Source: an uncultured Oscillospiraceae bacterium (GTDB taxonomy: Bacteria; Bacillota; Clostridia; Oscillospirales; Acutalibacteraceae). From it: a stretch of 64,000 nucleotides of DNA. Both the position numbers and the translations under genes were made by a program. The stretch covers positions 1 through 64,000 of the forward strand of contig UQFO01000006.1 of the NCBI GenBank assembly GCA_900540275.1, written 5' to 3'. This document shows, one piece after another, positions 10,276 to 18,214 of the stretch. The notes below the pieces were generated by a model. The model was not told where the DNA came from. It ran no database searches and saw only the letters and a program-made list of their open reading frames with translations. The first letter of the stretch is position 1; every line of letters begins with the position of its first letter.

Positions 10276-10545
10276 AAATAAAAAGCCTCCGTCCTCCGAA
10301 GGGACGAAAGCAAACTTCCGCGGTACCACCCTGTTTTTTGCAAAAGAGCAAACACTCCTGCGGCATATAACGGTGCCTGCCGTCGCGGCCTAGTGGAGTT
10401 GCTCGTTCAGCCGCGCCGCTCAAAAGGGAACTTCACCGCCTCAAACCCGCCGGACGCCCTTTCAGCCGGGGAGCGCCTTCTCTGGAAACGGGGTAATATG
10501 AGGGATTACTTCCTTTATCGCTGCGTTTTGGTGATTGATTCAGCT
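10276..10545 (-). promoter_or_regulatory. T-box leader of pheST
   Basis: On the minus strand the leader contains the invariant T-box sequence AGGGTGGTACCGCGGAAG (plus coordinates 10315-10332), which pairs with the uncharged tRNA acceptor end in the antiterminator. It is followed by a terminator hairpin (CGTCCC/GGACG) and a T run at 10276-10300. A likely Phe specifier codon, TTC, lies in GTGAAGTTCCC (plus 10428-10430). Stem I begins near 10545. Low charged tRNA-Phe should favour readthrough into pheST. The outer limit is approximate. Confidence 0.9.
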
Positions 10546-10682
10546 TATTACAGACTATAACACCAATTTTAAAAAAAATCAATAGGCGTAAGAACAAATC
10601 CAACAATAAATATTGTAAACAGAGGTCTTCTGTGTTATCATTCTATAAATAGGAAAAACACAAAAGGACGGATGTTACAGTC

Positions 10683-11219
10683 ATGGATATTTTTGTAGAA
10701 CAGCTCGTAAAGAAAGAAAAAACGGTACGCGACCGGCTGATTACAGTATGTATCGTCCTGTGCGTCGTACTGCTGCCGCTTGCCTGCGTTGCGCTTGCTT
10801 ATATTACAAGCATCTATTACTTTATCATGGTTGCTTTTTTTGTGCTGATTGCCGCCGTTTACGGCGCGTGGTACTTTATTACCGCGCAGAACGTGGAATA
10901 CGAATACAGCGTTACCAACAGCAACATTACGGTGGATAAGGTCATCGCCAAGCGCAAGAGAAAGCGTATCGTCAGCTTTGATATTAAAAAGATTGAGGAA
11001 ATGGGAAAATTTGACGATAAAGATTACGAAAAACGCAAGTATGACAAGCTGATGTTTGCGTCCGCCTCCGATTTTGGCGCAGACGTTTATGCCGCTGTAT
11101 TTTTTATTGAAAAATACGGGAACTGCCTGCTGCTCTTTTCCCCAAATGAAAAGGTGCTGGAGGCTATGCGCCCTTATTTAAAGAGGGACATCGCCGTCAA
11201 TCTTTTTATTAAAAAATAA
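10683..11219 (+). CDS. DUF6106-like membrane protein, 178 aa
   Basis: A short cytosolic head (MDIFVEQLVKKEKTVRD) is followed by two adjacent membrane segments (about 20-42 and 45-67). A soluble domain then begins with AQNVEYEYSVTNSNITVDKVIAKRKRKRI, reminiscent of small bPH2-like domains. This layout fits the DUF6106 family of Clostridia, whose function is unknown. It stands alone between the divergent pheST leader and nnr, with about 100 bp to nnr. A purine-rich AAGGACGG lies ahead of ATG. Confidence 0.8.
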   Translation: MDIFVEQLVKKEKTVRDRLITVCIVLCVVLLPLACVALAYITSIYYFIMVAFFVLIAAVYGAWYFITAQNVEYEYSVTNSNITVDKVIAKRKRKRIVSFDIKKIEEMGKFDDKDYEKRKYDKLMFASASDFGADVYAAVFFIEKYGNCLLLFSPNEKVLEAMRPYLKRDIAVNLFIKK

Positions 11220-11320
11220 GGCGGAAGGAAGGCAAATTCACCTGCTGTTTCGCTTTTATCGGTAATGGTGGGGGAACAAAGCGTTCTCCCATTTTTATTT
11301 TATAACAGGGAGTGGTAAGC

Positions 11321-12865
11321 ATGAAAATTCTGTCTGTAGCGCAAATGCGGGCTTTAGAGCGCGCCGCAGAACAGGAAGGCGCAACAATGATTGAGCTGAT
11401 GAAAATGGCGGGCGCCTCCGCCGCCCAGCTGATGATGGACCGGATGGGCGTCAAAGCGGACGATACGGTAGCCGTGCTCTGCGGCAAAGGGCGTAACGGC
11501 GGCGATGGTTTTATCTCGGCGGCGTATCTCAGGCAGCGGGGGGTAAACAGCTCCATTATTTTAATGGACGGCGAGCCCAGGAGCGCGGACGCAAGAGCCG
11601 CATTGAAGGCCGCTGGTGAAATTGGCGTCACGACCTGGCGCTACTGGGAATCTCAGCGCCTTGCCGACCAGAAAATCAGGCAATCGAAATTTATTATCGA
11701 CGCGCTCTACGGGATTGGCTTTAAAGACGGCTTTTTAGACCATATGGCGGCGTTTATAGAAAAAATCAACGAGGAAAAAGCCGGGCGTATTATGTCTATC
11801 GACCTGCCCAGCGGCGTGCAGGGAGATACAGGCCGCGTCATCAACGGCGCGGTAAAAGCAAGCCTTACGGTTTCGTTTACGACGCTCAAGCCAGCGCACG
11901 TGCTTTTTCCCGCAATGGATTATTGTGGGGAAACGGCCGTTGCCGATATTGGGATTCCGCCCATGTTGATGGCGGAAAGCCCTTATCTGTATGAAACCCC
12001 CGAAAAAGAGGACGTCAGGCGGGTTCTTCCAAAGCTTTCCGTTTCTGAAAACAAGGGGGGCCGCGGCCAGCTCCTTACCATCTGCGGCAGCAGCGGGATG
12101 GCAGGCGCCTGCGCCATGAGCGCGAAGGCCGCGCTGCGCTGCGGCGTCGGGCTGCTGAAAATCGCTGCGGCCGACTCTATTTATCCCATTGTCTCCGCAC
12201 AGCTCAATGAACCGGTTTTTTTGCCGGTCCGGCAGGCGGCGGGCGGGACAATTGACCGTGTCTGCATACCATACCTGTTGTCCCAGGCGGAAAAGGCAAG
12301 CTCCATTTTGATTGGCTGCGGGCTTGGAGGCGGAGAGGATATCAGGCTTTTGGTAGAAAGCTTTCTGCGCGAAAGCAAAGCGCCTATGGTCATCGATGCC
12401 GATGGCATAAACGCTGTAGCGCAGCATATAGATATATTAAAAGAAGCGAATGCGCCCGTTATCCTGACCCCGCACCCAGGGGAGGCGGCAAGGCTGCTCG
12501 GCGCCCAGGTGCGCGACATACAGAATAACCGGATAGAGTTTGCTCAAAAGCTTGCGAGCGGTTACGGCGTTGTTGCGGTGCTTAAGGGGGCTAAAACGGT
12601 CATTGCCCACCCAGGAGGGAAAACATTCGTTAACACCAGCGGGAATGCCGGTATGGCGCGCGGAGGCAGCGGGGACGTATTAGCAGGAATGATTGCTTCT
12701 TTCCTCGCGCAGGGGGCGCAGGCGTTTGACGCGGCTGTCGCGGGCGTATACCTGCACGGGCTTGCCGGAGACCGGTGCGCGCAGGCGCTTGGGAAAATTT
12801 CCATGCTTCCGACCGATTTAATCAGTGAGCTTCCCGCTTTAATAAAAGAATTTTCAAATGAATAA
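11321..12865 (+). CDS. nnr: bifunctional NAD(P)HX epimerase / ADP-dependent NAD(P)HX dehydratase
   Basis: About 514 aa. The N-terminal half is a YjeF_N epimerase (MKILSVAQMRALERAA, then GKGRNGGDGFISA near 56-68, and the IDALYGIGF stretch). The C-terminal half is the ribokinase-like dehydratase (GRGQLLTICGSSGMAGA, VIDADGIN, LTPHPGEAARLLG, and MARGGSGDVLAGMIA, the ATP/ADP-binding anion hole). Together the domains repair hydrated NADH and NADPH. ATG at 11321 follows CAGGGAG; an in-frame GTG nine bases upstream is less likely. Confidence 0.96.
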   Translation: MKILSVAQMRALERAAEQEGATMIELMKMAGASAAQLMMDRMGVKADDTVAVLCGKGRNGGDGFISAAYLRQRGVNSSIILMDGEPRSADARAALKAAGEIGVTTWRYWESQRLADQKIRQSKFIIDALYGIGFKDGFLDHMAAFIEKINEEKAGRIMSIDLPSGVQGDTGRVINGAVKASLTVSFTTLKPAHVLFPAMDYCGETAVADIGIPPMLMAESPYLYETPEKEDVRRVLPKLSVSENKGGRGQLLTICGSSGMAGACAMSAKAALRCGVGLLKIAAADSIYPIVSAQLNEPVFLPVRQAAGGTIDRVCIPYLLSQAEKASSILIGCGLGGGEDIRLLVESFLRESKAPMVIDADGINAVAQHIDILKEANAPVILTPHPGEAARLLGAQVRDIQNNRIEFAQKLASGYGVVAVLKGAKTVIAHPGGKTFVNTSGNAGMARGGSGDVLAGMIASFLAQGAQAFDAAVAGVYLHGLAGDRCAQALGKISMLPTDLISELPALIKEFSNE

Positions 12866-12941
12866 TGCTCTTGCTTGGAGGGCTGGGAAATTGTAAAATA
12901 CTATTTGTATAAACGATTAAATTATATACAGGTGGTGTTTT

Positions 12942-13463
12942 ATGCGCCGTTCGTTTTTTTTGATACTTGCTGTCGCTGTTATTGCAATTTTGTTTACCGC
13001 CTGTTCACAGGGCGCCGCACAGCCGGCGGAGCCTGTTACGGATTTTTCCGCGGAGGCTCAGGTAGATACGGCGGGGACAGAGCTCTCCTGCGAGGTCAGC
13101 CATACGAAGGAAGGCGTGTCTGCCGTGACGGTAACAAAGCCAGACGGACTCAAGGGGCTGTGCTTTAAATGGCTCGGCGGGGCGTATTCAATCGAATACA
13201 ATAAGCTGTTTTGTCAAACAACCTCCGACTACCTTCCGCAGCAATCCTTCGCCCGCGCTATCGTCAACGTATTGAATACCTGCACGTCGCCTGAAAGCCT
13301 GTCTTTAGCCGAAAATAAAGATAATCAGTGTGTCTATACGGGAAGCTGCGATTCCGGGGATTTTAAGGTGACGTGCGATAATAAGACCGGCCTGATACAA
13401 ATAATAGAAATTGATAATTTGTCGCTGAAAGTGGAATTTGTAAATCATAAGCAGTATGATTAA
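12942..13463 (+). CDS. putative lipoprotein, 173 aa
   Basis: A positively charged start, a hydrophobic stretch and the lipobox LFTAC (Cys21) predict a lipid-anchored exported protein. The mature part contains four further cysteines (CEVSH, CFKWL, CQTTS, CTSPE) and ends without a membrane segment. No family is recognised. AGGTGG precedes ATG. A strong terminator follows directly, so it is probably a single-gene unit or the end of the nnr unit. An overlapping frame starting at 12875 is rejected because it lacks family features. Confidence 0.75.
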   Translation: MRRSFFLILAVAVIAILFTACSQGAAQPAEPVTDFSAEAQVDTAGTELSCEVSHTKEGVSAVTVTKPDGLKGLCFKWLGGAYSIEYNKLFCQTTSDYLPQQSFARAIVNVLNTCTSPESLSLAENKDNQCVYTGSCDSGDFKVTCDNKTGLIQIIEIDNLSLKVEFVNHKQYD

Positions 13464-13506
13464 TTTAAACGGGCGGAGAGCAGGTATATGCGTCCGCCCG
13501 TTTAAA
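13464..13506 (+). terminator. terminator after the lipoprotein gene
   Basis: A perfect 14-bp inverted repeat (TTTAAACGGGCGGA/TCCGCCCGTTTAAA) starts just after the stop codon. The T-rich end is weak because it lies within the stem. Confidence 0.7.
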
Positions 13507-13829
13507 ATCCAACTTCCGGTCACAGTAAAATGGAGAATACGAATAAACGCGGTTTTTCCAATTTTATTTGTTTGCAAGAAGATGAGCGTTTGAATAGCGC
13601 AAAATATTTAAAATTTCTATATTTGTCAACAGCTTAGAGTGATTGATGAAAAAAATTTGCATTGGAATAAATGATAAATTATATAAATCACTAAATTAAT
13701 TATATATGATTTAAATAAAAAATTTCTTATTTTATTGCTTTTGATTAAGCATGTTGTTTTACTGATGTGAAATATTTTCAACTATATTATGCAACTTGTA
13801 AAAATTTTTAATTATTTTGCATAATGGGG
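13507..13829. other. very AT-rich gene-free stretch
   Basis: About 320 bp, most of it strongly AT-rich from 13580 on, with no credible frame or ribosome-binding site. It precedes the predicted promoter of the small RNA. I see no repeat array in it. Confidence 0.6.
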
Positions 13830-13857
13830 TTGACTTTTAAAAACAGTGTGGTAAAAT
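13830..13857 (+). promoter_or_regulatory. predicted housekeeping sigma promoter of the small RNA
   Basis: TTGACT (13830-13835) and TAAAAT (13852-13857) are spaced by 16 bp in an AT-rich context. Start of transcription is expected near 13864, which is exactly the first base of the 5' stem of the RNA structure below. Confidence 0.65.
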
Positions 13858-13863
13858 ATAGTC

Positions 13864-14026
13864 GTAATGAAGGTTACCTTTCAGGTAACTTAAATCTTTC
13901 GAAAGTATCATTACAAAAAGGCGTTCTGAACTTTTTTTTTCATTTTTTTGTTTTTGTTCAGACGTCTAGATACGGGGAATTATTTGTTCCTAGGAGAAGG
14001 AGCTGCTGGTGGGCGGCTCCTTTTTC
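13864..14026 (+). ncRNA. candidate free-standing small RNA, about 163 nt
   Basis: The 5' 51 nt fold as a closed three-way junction. GTAATGA (13864-13870) pairs with TCATTAC (13908-13914). Inside are a hairpin GTTACC/GGTAAC with loop TTTCA and a small hairpin CTT/AAG with a TCGA loop. Next comes a stem CGT-CTGAAC/GTTCAG-ACG closing a 24-nt U-rich loop (13922-13964). The 3' end is a terminator, GGAGCTGC/GCGGCTCC with loop TGGTGG and T run (13999-14025). No open frame with a ribosome-binding site lies in it, and the next gene is on the other strand, so it is not a leader. It does not show the marks of 6S, SRP, tmRNA or RNase P RNA. Confidence 0.55.
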
Positions 14027-14041
14027 CTTTTTAAAAAAGCA

Positions 14042-14093
14042 TACAAATAAAACAGGCCGCCGGGATTAATCCCGGCGGCCTGTTTTATTTGTA
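14042..14093. terminator. bidirectional terminator, 52-bp perfect palindrome
   Basis: TACAAATAAAACAGGCC and its exact complement flank a GC-rich centre closing on TTAA. A T-rich arm exists on both strands. It separates the small RNA (plus) from the minus-strand gene that stops at 14107 and should stop readthrough from either side. Confidence 0.85.
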
Positions 14094-14106
14094 TTGGCTG
14101 TTCGCC

Positions 14107-15126
14107 TTATTTTTTTGAACCGTCATAGGGGTTTTCCTGCTTGTTTTCGTCATTTTGTATTGGCGGTTGTCCTGTCTGGGGAGTGCAGGAAGGCTGGAAA
14201 GCGCCGTCCTGCCGGGGTATGCCGGCATTGTGCGGATAATAGTACTGCCTTCCATCCGGGCCGGTTCGTATGTCGAAGCCCTGCACTGTGGCTATATTTT
14301 TGTTGCTTTTTTTTACGGCTAAAACAACGATTAATACAATTATTGCTGCGAAAACTAAAAAACCAATGATAGACGCCACAATAATTGCAAAGCCAAAGGA
14401 ACCGACCGTCCCAACCGCTTTATCGAATTCATCAGGATGGTTTTGTACATATTCGCCCCAATTATTGTCGTAATCCGGGTCGTCCCAGAACTCGTTATAA
14501 TAATAGACGGTATCATCCACCATCTGCTTCAAGGTATCCCGCAGCTCGCCGGTCACCTTACCCTTTTCAGCAGTCAGGATAAACCGGTATTCTTTGCCTT
14601 CTGTAATGGTATAGTAAACGACGCCCTGCTTATTGCCGTCTCCTCCGCCCTTAAAATCGAGTACAATATACTGCGTTTCATTATAATAATAAAAATCATA
14701 ATCGCTGTATGTATATCCGTCGTCACCGCCTTTGTATTCTCCCTCCGCTATGGCTTTGCCCATGACTTGCAGGAGAGAATCCGTCAGGTTGGTCAGGTCA
14801 TAGATTTGCTGAGTATCCCTGTTATTCTGAAAAAACAAATCAATCGTACCTTTACCGGGATAAGCTGTTTCAAAGATAATATCGTTCTCCTGAAAATATG
14901 TCAGGAGCTTTTCCTTTGTTGTATTGCGTGCTTTAAGGTTTTCGTCGTCCTTTTCCACGTCCCACGTAAAGCTCATCCAGTTGTCCGGCGCCTTTACAGA
15001 AATATCATAGTCGTCCAGCATATATTCCGTAACACCGCCGGAATAGTCGGTAAGCGCAGACACAGCCGTCGTGCAGATTATGGCCAATAAAAAAACCGCA
15101 ATAAAAAATGAACCTGCTTTTTTCAT
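14107..15126 (-). CDS. exported single-pass membrane protein, 339 aa
   Basis: A signal peptide (MKKAGSFFIAVFLLAIICTTAVSA) leads into an extracytoplasmic domain of about 230 residues rich in Asp/Tyr (DDGYTYSDYDFYYYN). One long membrane segment follows at about 245-275 (FAIIVASIIGFLVFAAIIVL). A short cytosolic Gln/Pro/Asn-rich tail ends the protein. The ectodomain (VKAPDNWMSFTWDV, LLTYFQENDI) resembles small stress-type ectodomains, but I do not assign a family. ATG at 15126 follows AAAGGAGTGGAG; the longer frame upstream has no such site. It is convergent with the small RNA and divergent from cotJ. Confidence 0.75.
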   Translation of the reverse strand: MKKAGSFFIAVFLLAIICTTAVSALTDYSGGVTEYMLDDYDISVKAPDNWMSFTWDVEKDDENLKARNTTKEKLLTYFQENDIIFETAYPGKGTIDLFFQNNRDTQQIYDLTNLTDSLLQVMGKAIAEGEYKGGDDGYTYSDYDFYYYNETQYIVLDFKGGGDGNKQGVVYYTITEGKEYRFILTAEKGKVTGELRDTLKQMVDDTVYYYNEFWDDPDYDNNWGEYVQNHPDEFDKAVGTVGSFGFAIIVASIIGFLVFAAIIVLIVVLAVKKSNKNIATVQGFDIRTGPDGRQYYYPHNAGIPRQDGAFQPSCTPQTGQPPIQNDENKQENPYDGSKK

Positions 15127-15274
15127 TTTCTCCACTCCTTTTCTTAACCGCAATATAACACATAATTCGGGAGTCTGCAACAAAATATGGCTTCCCTTAC
15201 AAAAAAGTAAGACATGTACTGCATGCTTTATGCCGCTGTACGCCGGCGGACTGTAACCTGTCCGCAAGGAGGGG

Positions 15275-15282
15275 CATATAAT
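15275..15282 (+). promoter_or_regulatory. possible SigE-type -10 element of cotJ
   Basis: CATATAAT fits the mother-cell SigE -10 pattern CATANNNT, 43 bp before the TTG start of cotJA. The cotJ operon is SigE-controlled in B. subtilis. The -35 region is not convincing, so this is a weak call. Confidence 0.3.
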
Positions 15283-15324
15283 ATACCGTAGGATATGAGA
15301 AAAATAAGAAAGGAGAATTTTGTC

Positions 15325-15522
15325 TTGAACGACGATATTTTTACAATGAAAACAATGGAATATGGTATTTCACCGCTTCCAAGCGACCCTGTTCCGGCAA
15401 TGGCGTATGTGCCGTTCCAGAACAGCGATAAAATGTATTCTGCCGAGCAAGGTATCGTGATGGGAACGATGTTCCCGGTACTCAATAAACCCTTTACGGG
15501 CTGTGGAGGTAGGAGAGCATGA
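15325..15522 (+). CDS. cotJA: spore coat associated protein CotJA
   Basis: A 65-aa product from TTG at 15325, which has AAAGGAG nine bases upstream; an in-frame ATG at 15295 lacks a site of its own. The sequence shows the CotJA pattern PVPAMAYVPFQ..MYSAEQGIVMGTMFPVLNKPF. In Bacillus, CotJA, CotJB and CotJC are deposited in the inner coat. Its stop overlaps the start of cotJB by 4 bp (ATGA), so the two are translationally coupled. Confidence 0.9.
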   Translation: MNDDIFTMKTMEYGISPLPSDPVPAMAYVPFQNSDKMYSAEQGIVMGTMFPVLNKPFTGCGGRRA

Positions 15523-15779
15523 CGGAAAGAGAACTTTTAATGAGGAAAATTGCTACCAACGACTTTGCGGTTGTTGAGCTTCATTTATATCTGGATACAC
15601 ATCCGAATGATAAACAAATGGCGGAAAGGCTCGAGGAATTTGCCGCAAAGAGCGCCGCGCTGAGAAGAGAATACGAACAGAAATACGGACCGCTGACGCC
15701 AGGAGACCAGGGCGGAAACCGCTGGGCATGGATTGCAAATCCATGGCCGTGGGACAGAGCAGAGGAGGAGAACTGTTAA
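15519..15779 (+). CDS. cotJB: spore coat protein CotJB
   Basis: The 86-aa product has the CotJB family pattern: an N-terminal ERELLMRKIATNDFAVVELHLYLDTHP, a helical middle, and the C-terminal W-rich WAWIANPWPW. GGAGGTAGGAG precedes ATG. It is the second gene of cotJABC, ends directly before the ATG of cotJC, and is expected in the spore coat with CotJC. Confidence 0.93.
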   Translation: MTERELLMRKIATNDFAVVELHLYLDTHPNDKQMAERLEEFAAKSAALRREYEQKYGPLTPGDQGGNRWAWIANPWPWDRAEEENC

Positions 15780-16523
15780 ATGTGGGTTTATGAAAAGAAA
15801 TTACAGTATCCGGTCAATATCAAACGTACCAACCCCAAGCTTGCTAAAATTATTATCTCGCAGTACGGCGGTCCTGACGGCGAGCTAGCCGCGTCTCTGC
15901 GCTATCTCAGCCAACGCTTCAGCATGCCTTATCCGGAATTAAAGGCAATCTTGACCGATATTGGCACGGAAGAACTGGCGCATCTTGAAATGATTGGCGC
16001 AATTGTTTACCAGCTCACCCGTGACCTTACGCCGGAAGAAATCCAGAAATCGGGCTTTGACTCTTATTTTGTAGACCATACAACGGGTATTTACCCTGCG
16101 TCAGCGGCAGGCGTGCCGTTCACAGCCGCCTACATTCAGTCGAAGGGCGACACGATTACCGACCTTCATGAAGATATGGCCGCGGAACAGAAAGCACGGA
16201 CGACCTATGACAACATCCTGCGCTTCTGCGATGACCCCGACGTTATCGACCCGATTAAGTTCCTGCGCGCACGCGAGGTCGTGCATTACCAGCGCTTCGG
16301 CGAACATAATCCACACAATGGTAACTCCATGCCCGAACCATCCCCGGGACAGTTTTTTGGGGGCTGCATCTGTTTTACATATTCGAGTTTTTTTCAACGA
16401 TACCGCAAAGCGTTTTTTTATCCACACACGAATAAAGCTTCCCGTCCCATTTTATGCTGGGACCGTTCAGGCAGTTTTTCATACATCCGGTTACTTGAAA
16501 TGAAAACCCGCCTTTTAAACTAA
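15780..16523 (+). CDS. cotJC: cotJC (manganese-catalase-like spore coat protein), 5' part, interrupted
   Basis: Codons 1-175 are a good CotJC: MWVYEKKLQYPVNI, then the di-manganese ferritin-like helices with GTEELAHLEMIG, and AREVVHYQRFGE. After Glu175 (base 16304) the family sequence stops, and 72 foreign codons (HNPHNGNSMPEP onward) run into an antiparallel gene and end at 16523. The expected CotJC tail (GLRITTDKL...NPSFD) is found, in frame, at 36356-36457, 20 kb away. The gene is therefore split by an inserted element. Without excision the product lacks its normal last 33 residues. GAGGAGGAG precedes the start. Confidence 0.93.
   Translation: MWVYEKKLQYPVNIKRTNPKLAKIIISQYGGPDGELAASLRYLSQRFSMPYPELKAILTDIGTEELAHLEMIGAIVYQLTRDLTPEEIQKSGFDSYFVDHTTGIYPASAAGVPFTAAYIQSKGDTITDLHEDMAAEQKARTTYDNILRFCDDPDVIDPIKFLRAREVVHYQRFGEHNPHNGNSMPEPSPGQFFGGCICFTYSSFFQRYRKAFFYPHTNKASRPILCWDRSGSFSYIRLLEMKTRLLN
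16286..16326 (+). other. attL: left junction of the cotJC element
   Basis: The 11-bp core GCTTCGGCGAA lies at 16294-16304, preceded by cotJC sequence (TTACCAGC) and followed by element sequence. The element arm TGGTAACT (16319-16326) is the complement of AGTTACCA at the other end. In cotJC, TTACCA lies 14 bp from the predicted crossover centre; at the element end it lies 19 bp away. This 5-bp shift is known between attB and attP half-sites of large serine recombinases. Confidence 0.85.
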
Positions 16524-16851
16524 CACCTCCATTTTTTACACGGTAATTCTCTTCAACAAAACAACGCAGTTCCCGGCAGCCGCGTAATGCGCACCGTTCT
16601 CCTCCGCATATCTCCAACCGGTGGGGCGCCTCTTCCGTCCTCAGGCTGGGATAGCGCTTTATGATGGCTGTCAAAAATGTTTTTTTAAGCTTAAGCCCGG
16701 CAGAGATTTCATCCAGCGACACGTCTGGAATAACCCCGCCGCTTTCCTTCTGCACCTCACGCAATAGCCCTACAAGCGCCTGCTGATTCTGCTGTGGATT
16801 CTGGCTGCGGCAATATTCGATTGCATCCTGCAAGTTCCAGCTGTGTTCCAT
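16375..16851 (-). CDS. thioredoxin-like [2Fe-2S] ferredoxin domain protein (NuoE-like)
   Basis: 158 aa. The N-terminal half is the helical region typical of NuoE/HydA-gamma-type subunits (LLREVQKESGGVIPDVSLDEIS). The C-terminal half is the thioredoxin-like ferredoxin fold with the four ligands as C-x4-C (CGGERC) and, about 35 residues later, C-x3-C (CMKNC). NuoE proteins work with NuoF/NuoG or hydrogenase subunits, none of which is here, so its redox partner is unknown. GGGAGG precedes ATG. It is the leftmost gene of the cotJC element and ends 71 bp inside it. Confidence 0.85.
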   Translation of the reverse strand: MEHSWNLQDAIEYCRSQNPQQNQQALVGLLREVQKESGGVIPDVSLDEISAGLKLKKTFLTAIIKRYPSLRTEEAPHRLEICGGERCALRGCRELRCFVEENYRVKNGGVSLKGGFSFQVTGCMKNCLNGPSIKWDGKLYSCVDKKTLCGIVEKNSNM

Positions 16852-17017
16852 TTGAAACCTCCCATACCGTCTCTCGATTTTATATTTATTTTATCCGGAT
16901 ACTGGTCATTTATCAGCTGGCTGGTAAAGCGCTTGTAACCTTCTATTGTTTGGATTTTCAATTCGTGATTCAATTGCGTTCAGAGGAGGATGTAATGTTC
17001 ATCACAAGCGTATGAAT

Positions 17018-17281
17018 TTATGAAAGCTCCAGCTCTTCCAGTGCCTGGTTTGTAATACGAATCACTTGCCGCGGGCTCAAATCCATTTGCTCTGCCGCCT
17101 GTTCCACACTCAATGCGTCCATGTATCGAAAAAGCATCGCCTTTTTCTGTTTTTCATCTTTGAGCTTTAAAATTGCCGAGCGTATTTCTTGTTCCAGCCT
17201 TCTTTCGTCTGAATCGTCCGGGCGGCGTGTCCTGTTTTTTTTGAATCGGAGCAATATCTCCTTTTTTTCATATACGTTCAT
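17018..17281 (-). CDS. small sigma-70 region 4-like protein, 87 aa
   Basis: Starting at ATG 17281 behind AAGGAGAAAAAC, the product has a charged helical N-terminus (EKKEILLRFKKNRTRRPDDSDERR). A C-terminal helix-turn-helix of the region 4 type follows (KKAMLFRYMDALSVEQAAEQMDLSPRQVIRITNQALEEL). The layout resembles phage and integrative-element DUF1492/ArpU-type transcription factors, which drive late or element genes; that comparison is from memory. The longer upstream frame is rejected. It could be a regulator of excision or of the biosynthetic genes. Confidence 0.75.
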   Translation of the reverse strand: MNVYEKKEILLRFKKNRTRRPDDSDERRLEQEIRSAILKLKDEKQKKAMLFRYMDALSVEQAAEQMDLSPRQVIRITNQALEELELS

Positions 17282-17481
17282 GTTTTTCTCCTTTATTTTC
17301 GGGATAGCTATCCTTATCAAGCTTTTTCTCTGCCTGCGGTAATTACGGCCAATGTTACAACGAGCGCAATACAAGGACAAACCAACCGCCAGCCAATCCA
17401 AAGCATGTGAAACGCCTTCCTTCCGCTTCGGTATGGATAGAAGCAAAAAAATTCGGGAAATACTATACAGGAGGTGATTGT

Positions 17482-17625
17482 ATGTCATATGTCGCGCCTG
17501 AGATGAAAAGCCGTTTTGAAACGCTTTCCATCGACTTGAAAAATGAAATACTAAAAAGAGACGTCCGCATTTGTACGCTTGGCGATTTGATTAAGGTGTT
17601 AGAGGAAATCGCATCTGAGGGCTGA
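17482..17625 (+). CDS. small conserved-looking protein, 47 aa
   Basis: ATG at 17482 follows a perfect AGGAGGTGATTGT site, which is the main support. The product MSYVAPEMKSRFETLSIDLK continues as an amphipathic helix ending in LGDLIKVLEEIASEG. It has no cysteine, signal or membrane segment. I do not recognise the function. It is divergent from the sigma-like gene (200 bp) and convergent with the Cys-rich gene. Confidence 0.6.
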   Translation: MSYVAPEMKSRFETLSIDLKNEILKRDVRICTLGDLIKVLEEIASEG

Positions 17626-17637
17626 GCCTGAACAAGC

Positions 17638-17958
17638 TCAAAAGTTTAGTTTATAGGTTTCCTTTATCGCATTGCGTTTTTCACGCGGCAGTTTCCTGAT
17701 ACGGCGCACGCTGTTTTTCTGAGCTGATCGGAGGTTTTCCATTGTTATGTAAAACCGGCAGCCTTCACAGTTTTTGTCAACGAGCGCTTCGCAGGTAGTT
17801 CCCCGGTCCATCGCGCACAGCTCCCGCGGCTGCTCTTCATAGCAGTCGCAGATATGCTCCGCACAAACGGCGTCCCTGTAAAATTCAGACTGCGTGCATA
17901 CGCAGACAAGGCTTTTATCCGTATATTTTGCAATACAATAATTACATGTGCTGCACAA
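17638..17958 (-). CDS. cysteine-rich protein, 106 aa, probably metal-binding
   Basis: Thirteen cysteines lie in the first 67 residues in clusters (MCSTCNYC, CVCTQ, CAEHICDC, CEALVDKNCEGC), which suggests several bound zinc ions or disulfides. A basic helical tail follows (RRIRKLPREKRNAIKETY). There is no signal peptide, so a cytosolic metal-binding protein is more likely than a secreted one. It overlaps the upstream membrane-protein gene by 17 bp, so the two are cotranscribed. No family recognised. Confidence 0.65.
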   Translation of the reverse strand: MCSTCNYCIAKYTDKSLVCVCTQSEFYRDAVCAEHICDCYEEQPRELCAMDRGTTCEALVDKNCEGCRFYITMENLRSAQKNSVRRIRKLPREKRNAIKETYKLNF

Positions 17959-18214
17959 ACCTTCGCCCTCCTTTCCACTTCTGCGCCCGCCTTATGCGGG
18001 TGCTCTTTTTTTGCATAAAGCAAGACAAGATTACCCCTGCCGTCAAAAAGAGAAAAGTAGCACAAAGCAAAAAGAAAAGAAAGCCGGTTAATACGCGGAG
18101 ATAATAAAGTACGGCGGCGCAAACCGCAATATCAATCAGAAAAAAGTAAGAAAATACCTTGTTCTCCGCAATCCAATAATATATGCCTCCCAAAAACAGT
18201 CCCGCTGATTTCAT
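17942..18214 (-). CDS. small membrane protein, 90 aa
   Basis: Two or three hydrophobic segments (about 18-38, 40-66) follow MKSAGLFLGGIYYW and are closed by a basic tail (KKSTRIRRAQKWKGGRR), which puts the C-terminus inside by the positive-inside rule. The stop overlaps the start of the Cys-rich gene. Function unknown; the pair may act together inside the element. Confidence 0.6.
   Translation of the reverse strand: MKSAGLFLGGIYYWIAENKVFSYFFLIDIAVCAAVLYYLRVLTGFLFFLLCATFLFLTAGVILSCFMQKKSTRIRRAQKWKGGRRFVQHM

Noticed and set aside
10210..10329. 40-residue N-terminal extension of PheS
   Set aside because: It would begin inside the T-box antiterminator and is not part of the PheS family; ATG at 10209 has a good site.
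12875..13168. A 97-aa frame ahead of the lipoprotein gene
   Set aside because: It overlaps the lipoprotein frame, which has a signal peptide, lipobox and ribosome-binding site; this one has none.
13824..14069. An 81-aa frame over the small-RNA region
   Set aside because: It begins in the promoter, runs through poly-T and the terminator, has no ribosome-binding site and gives a low-complexity Phe-rich product.
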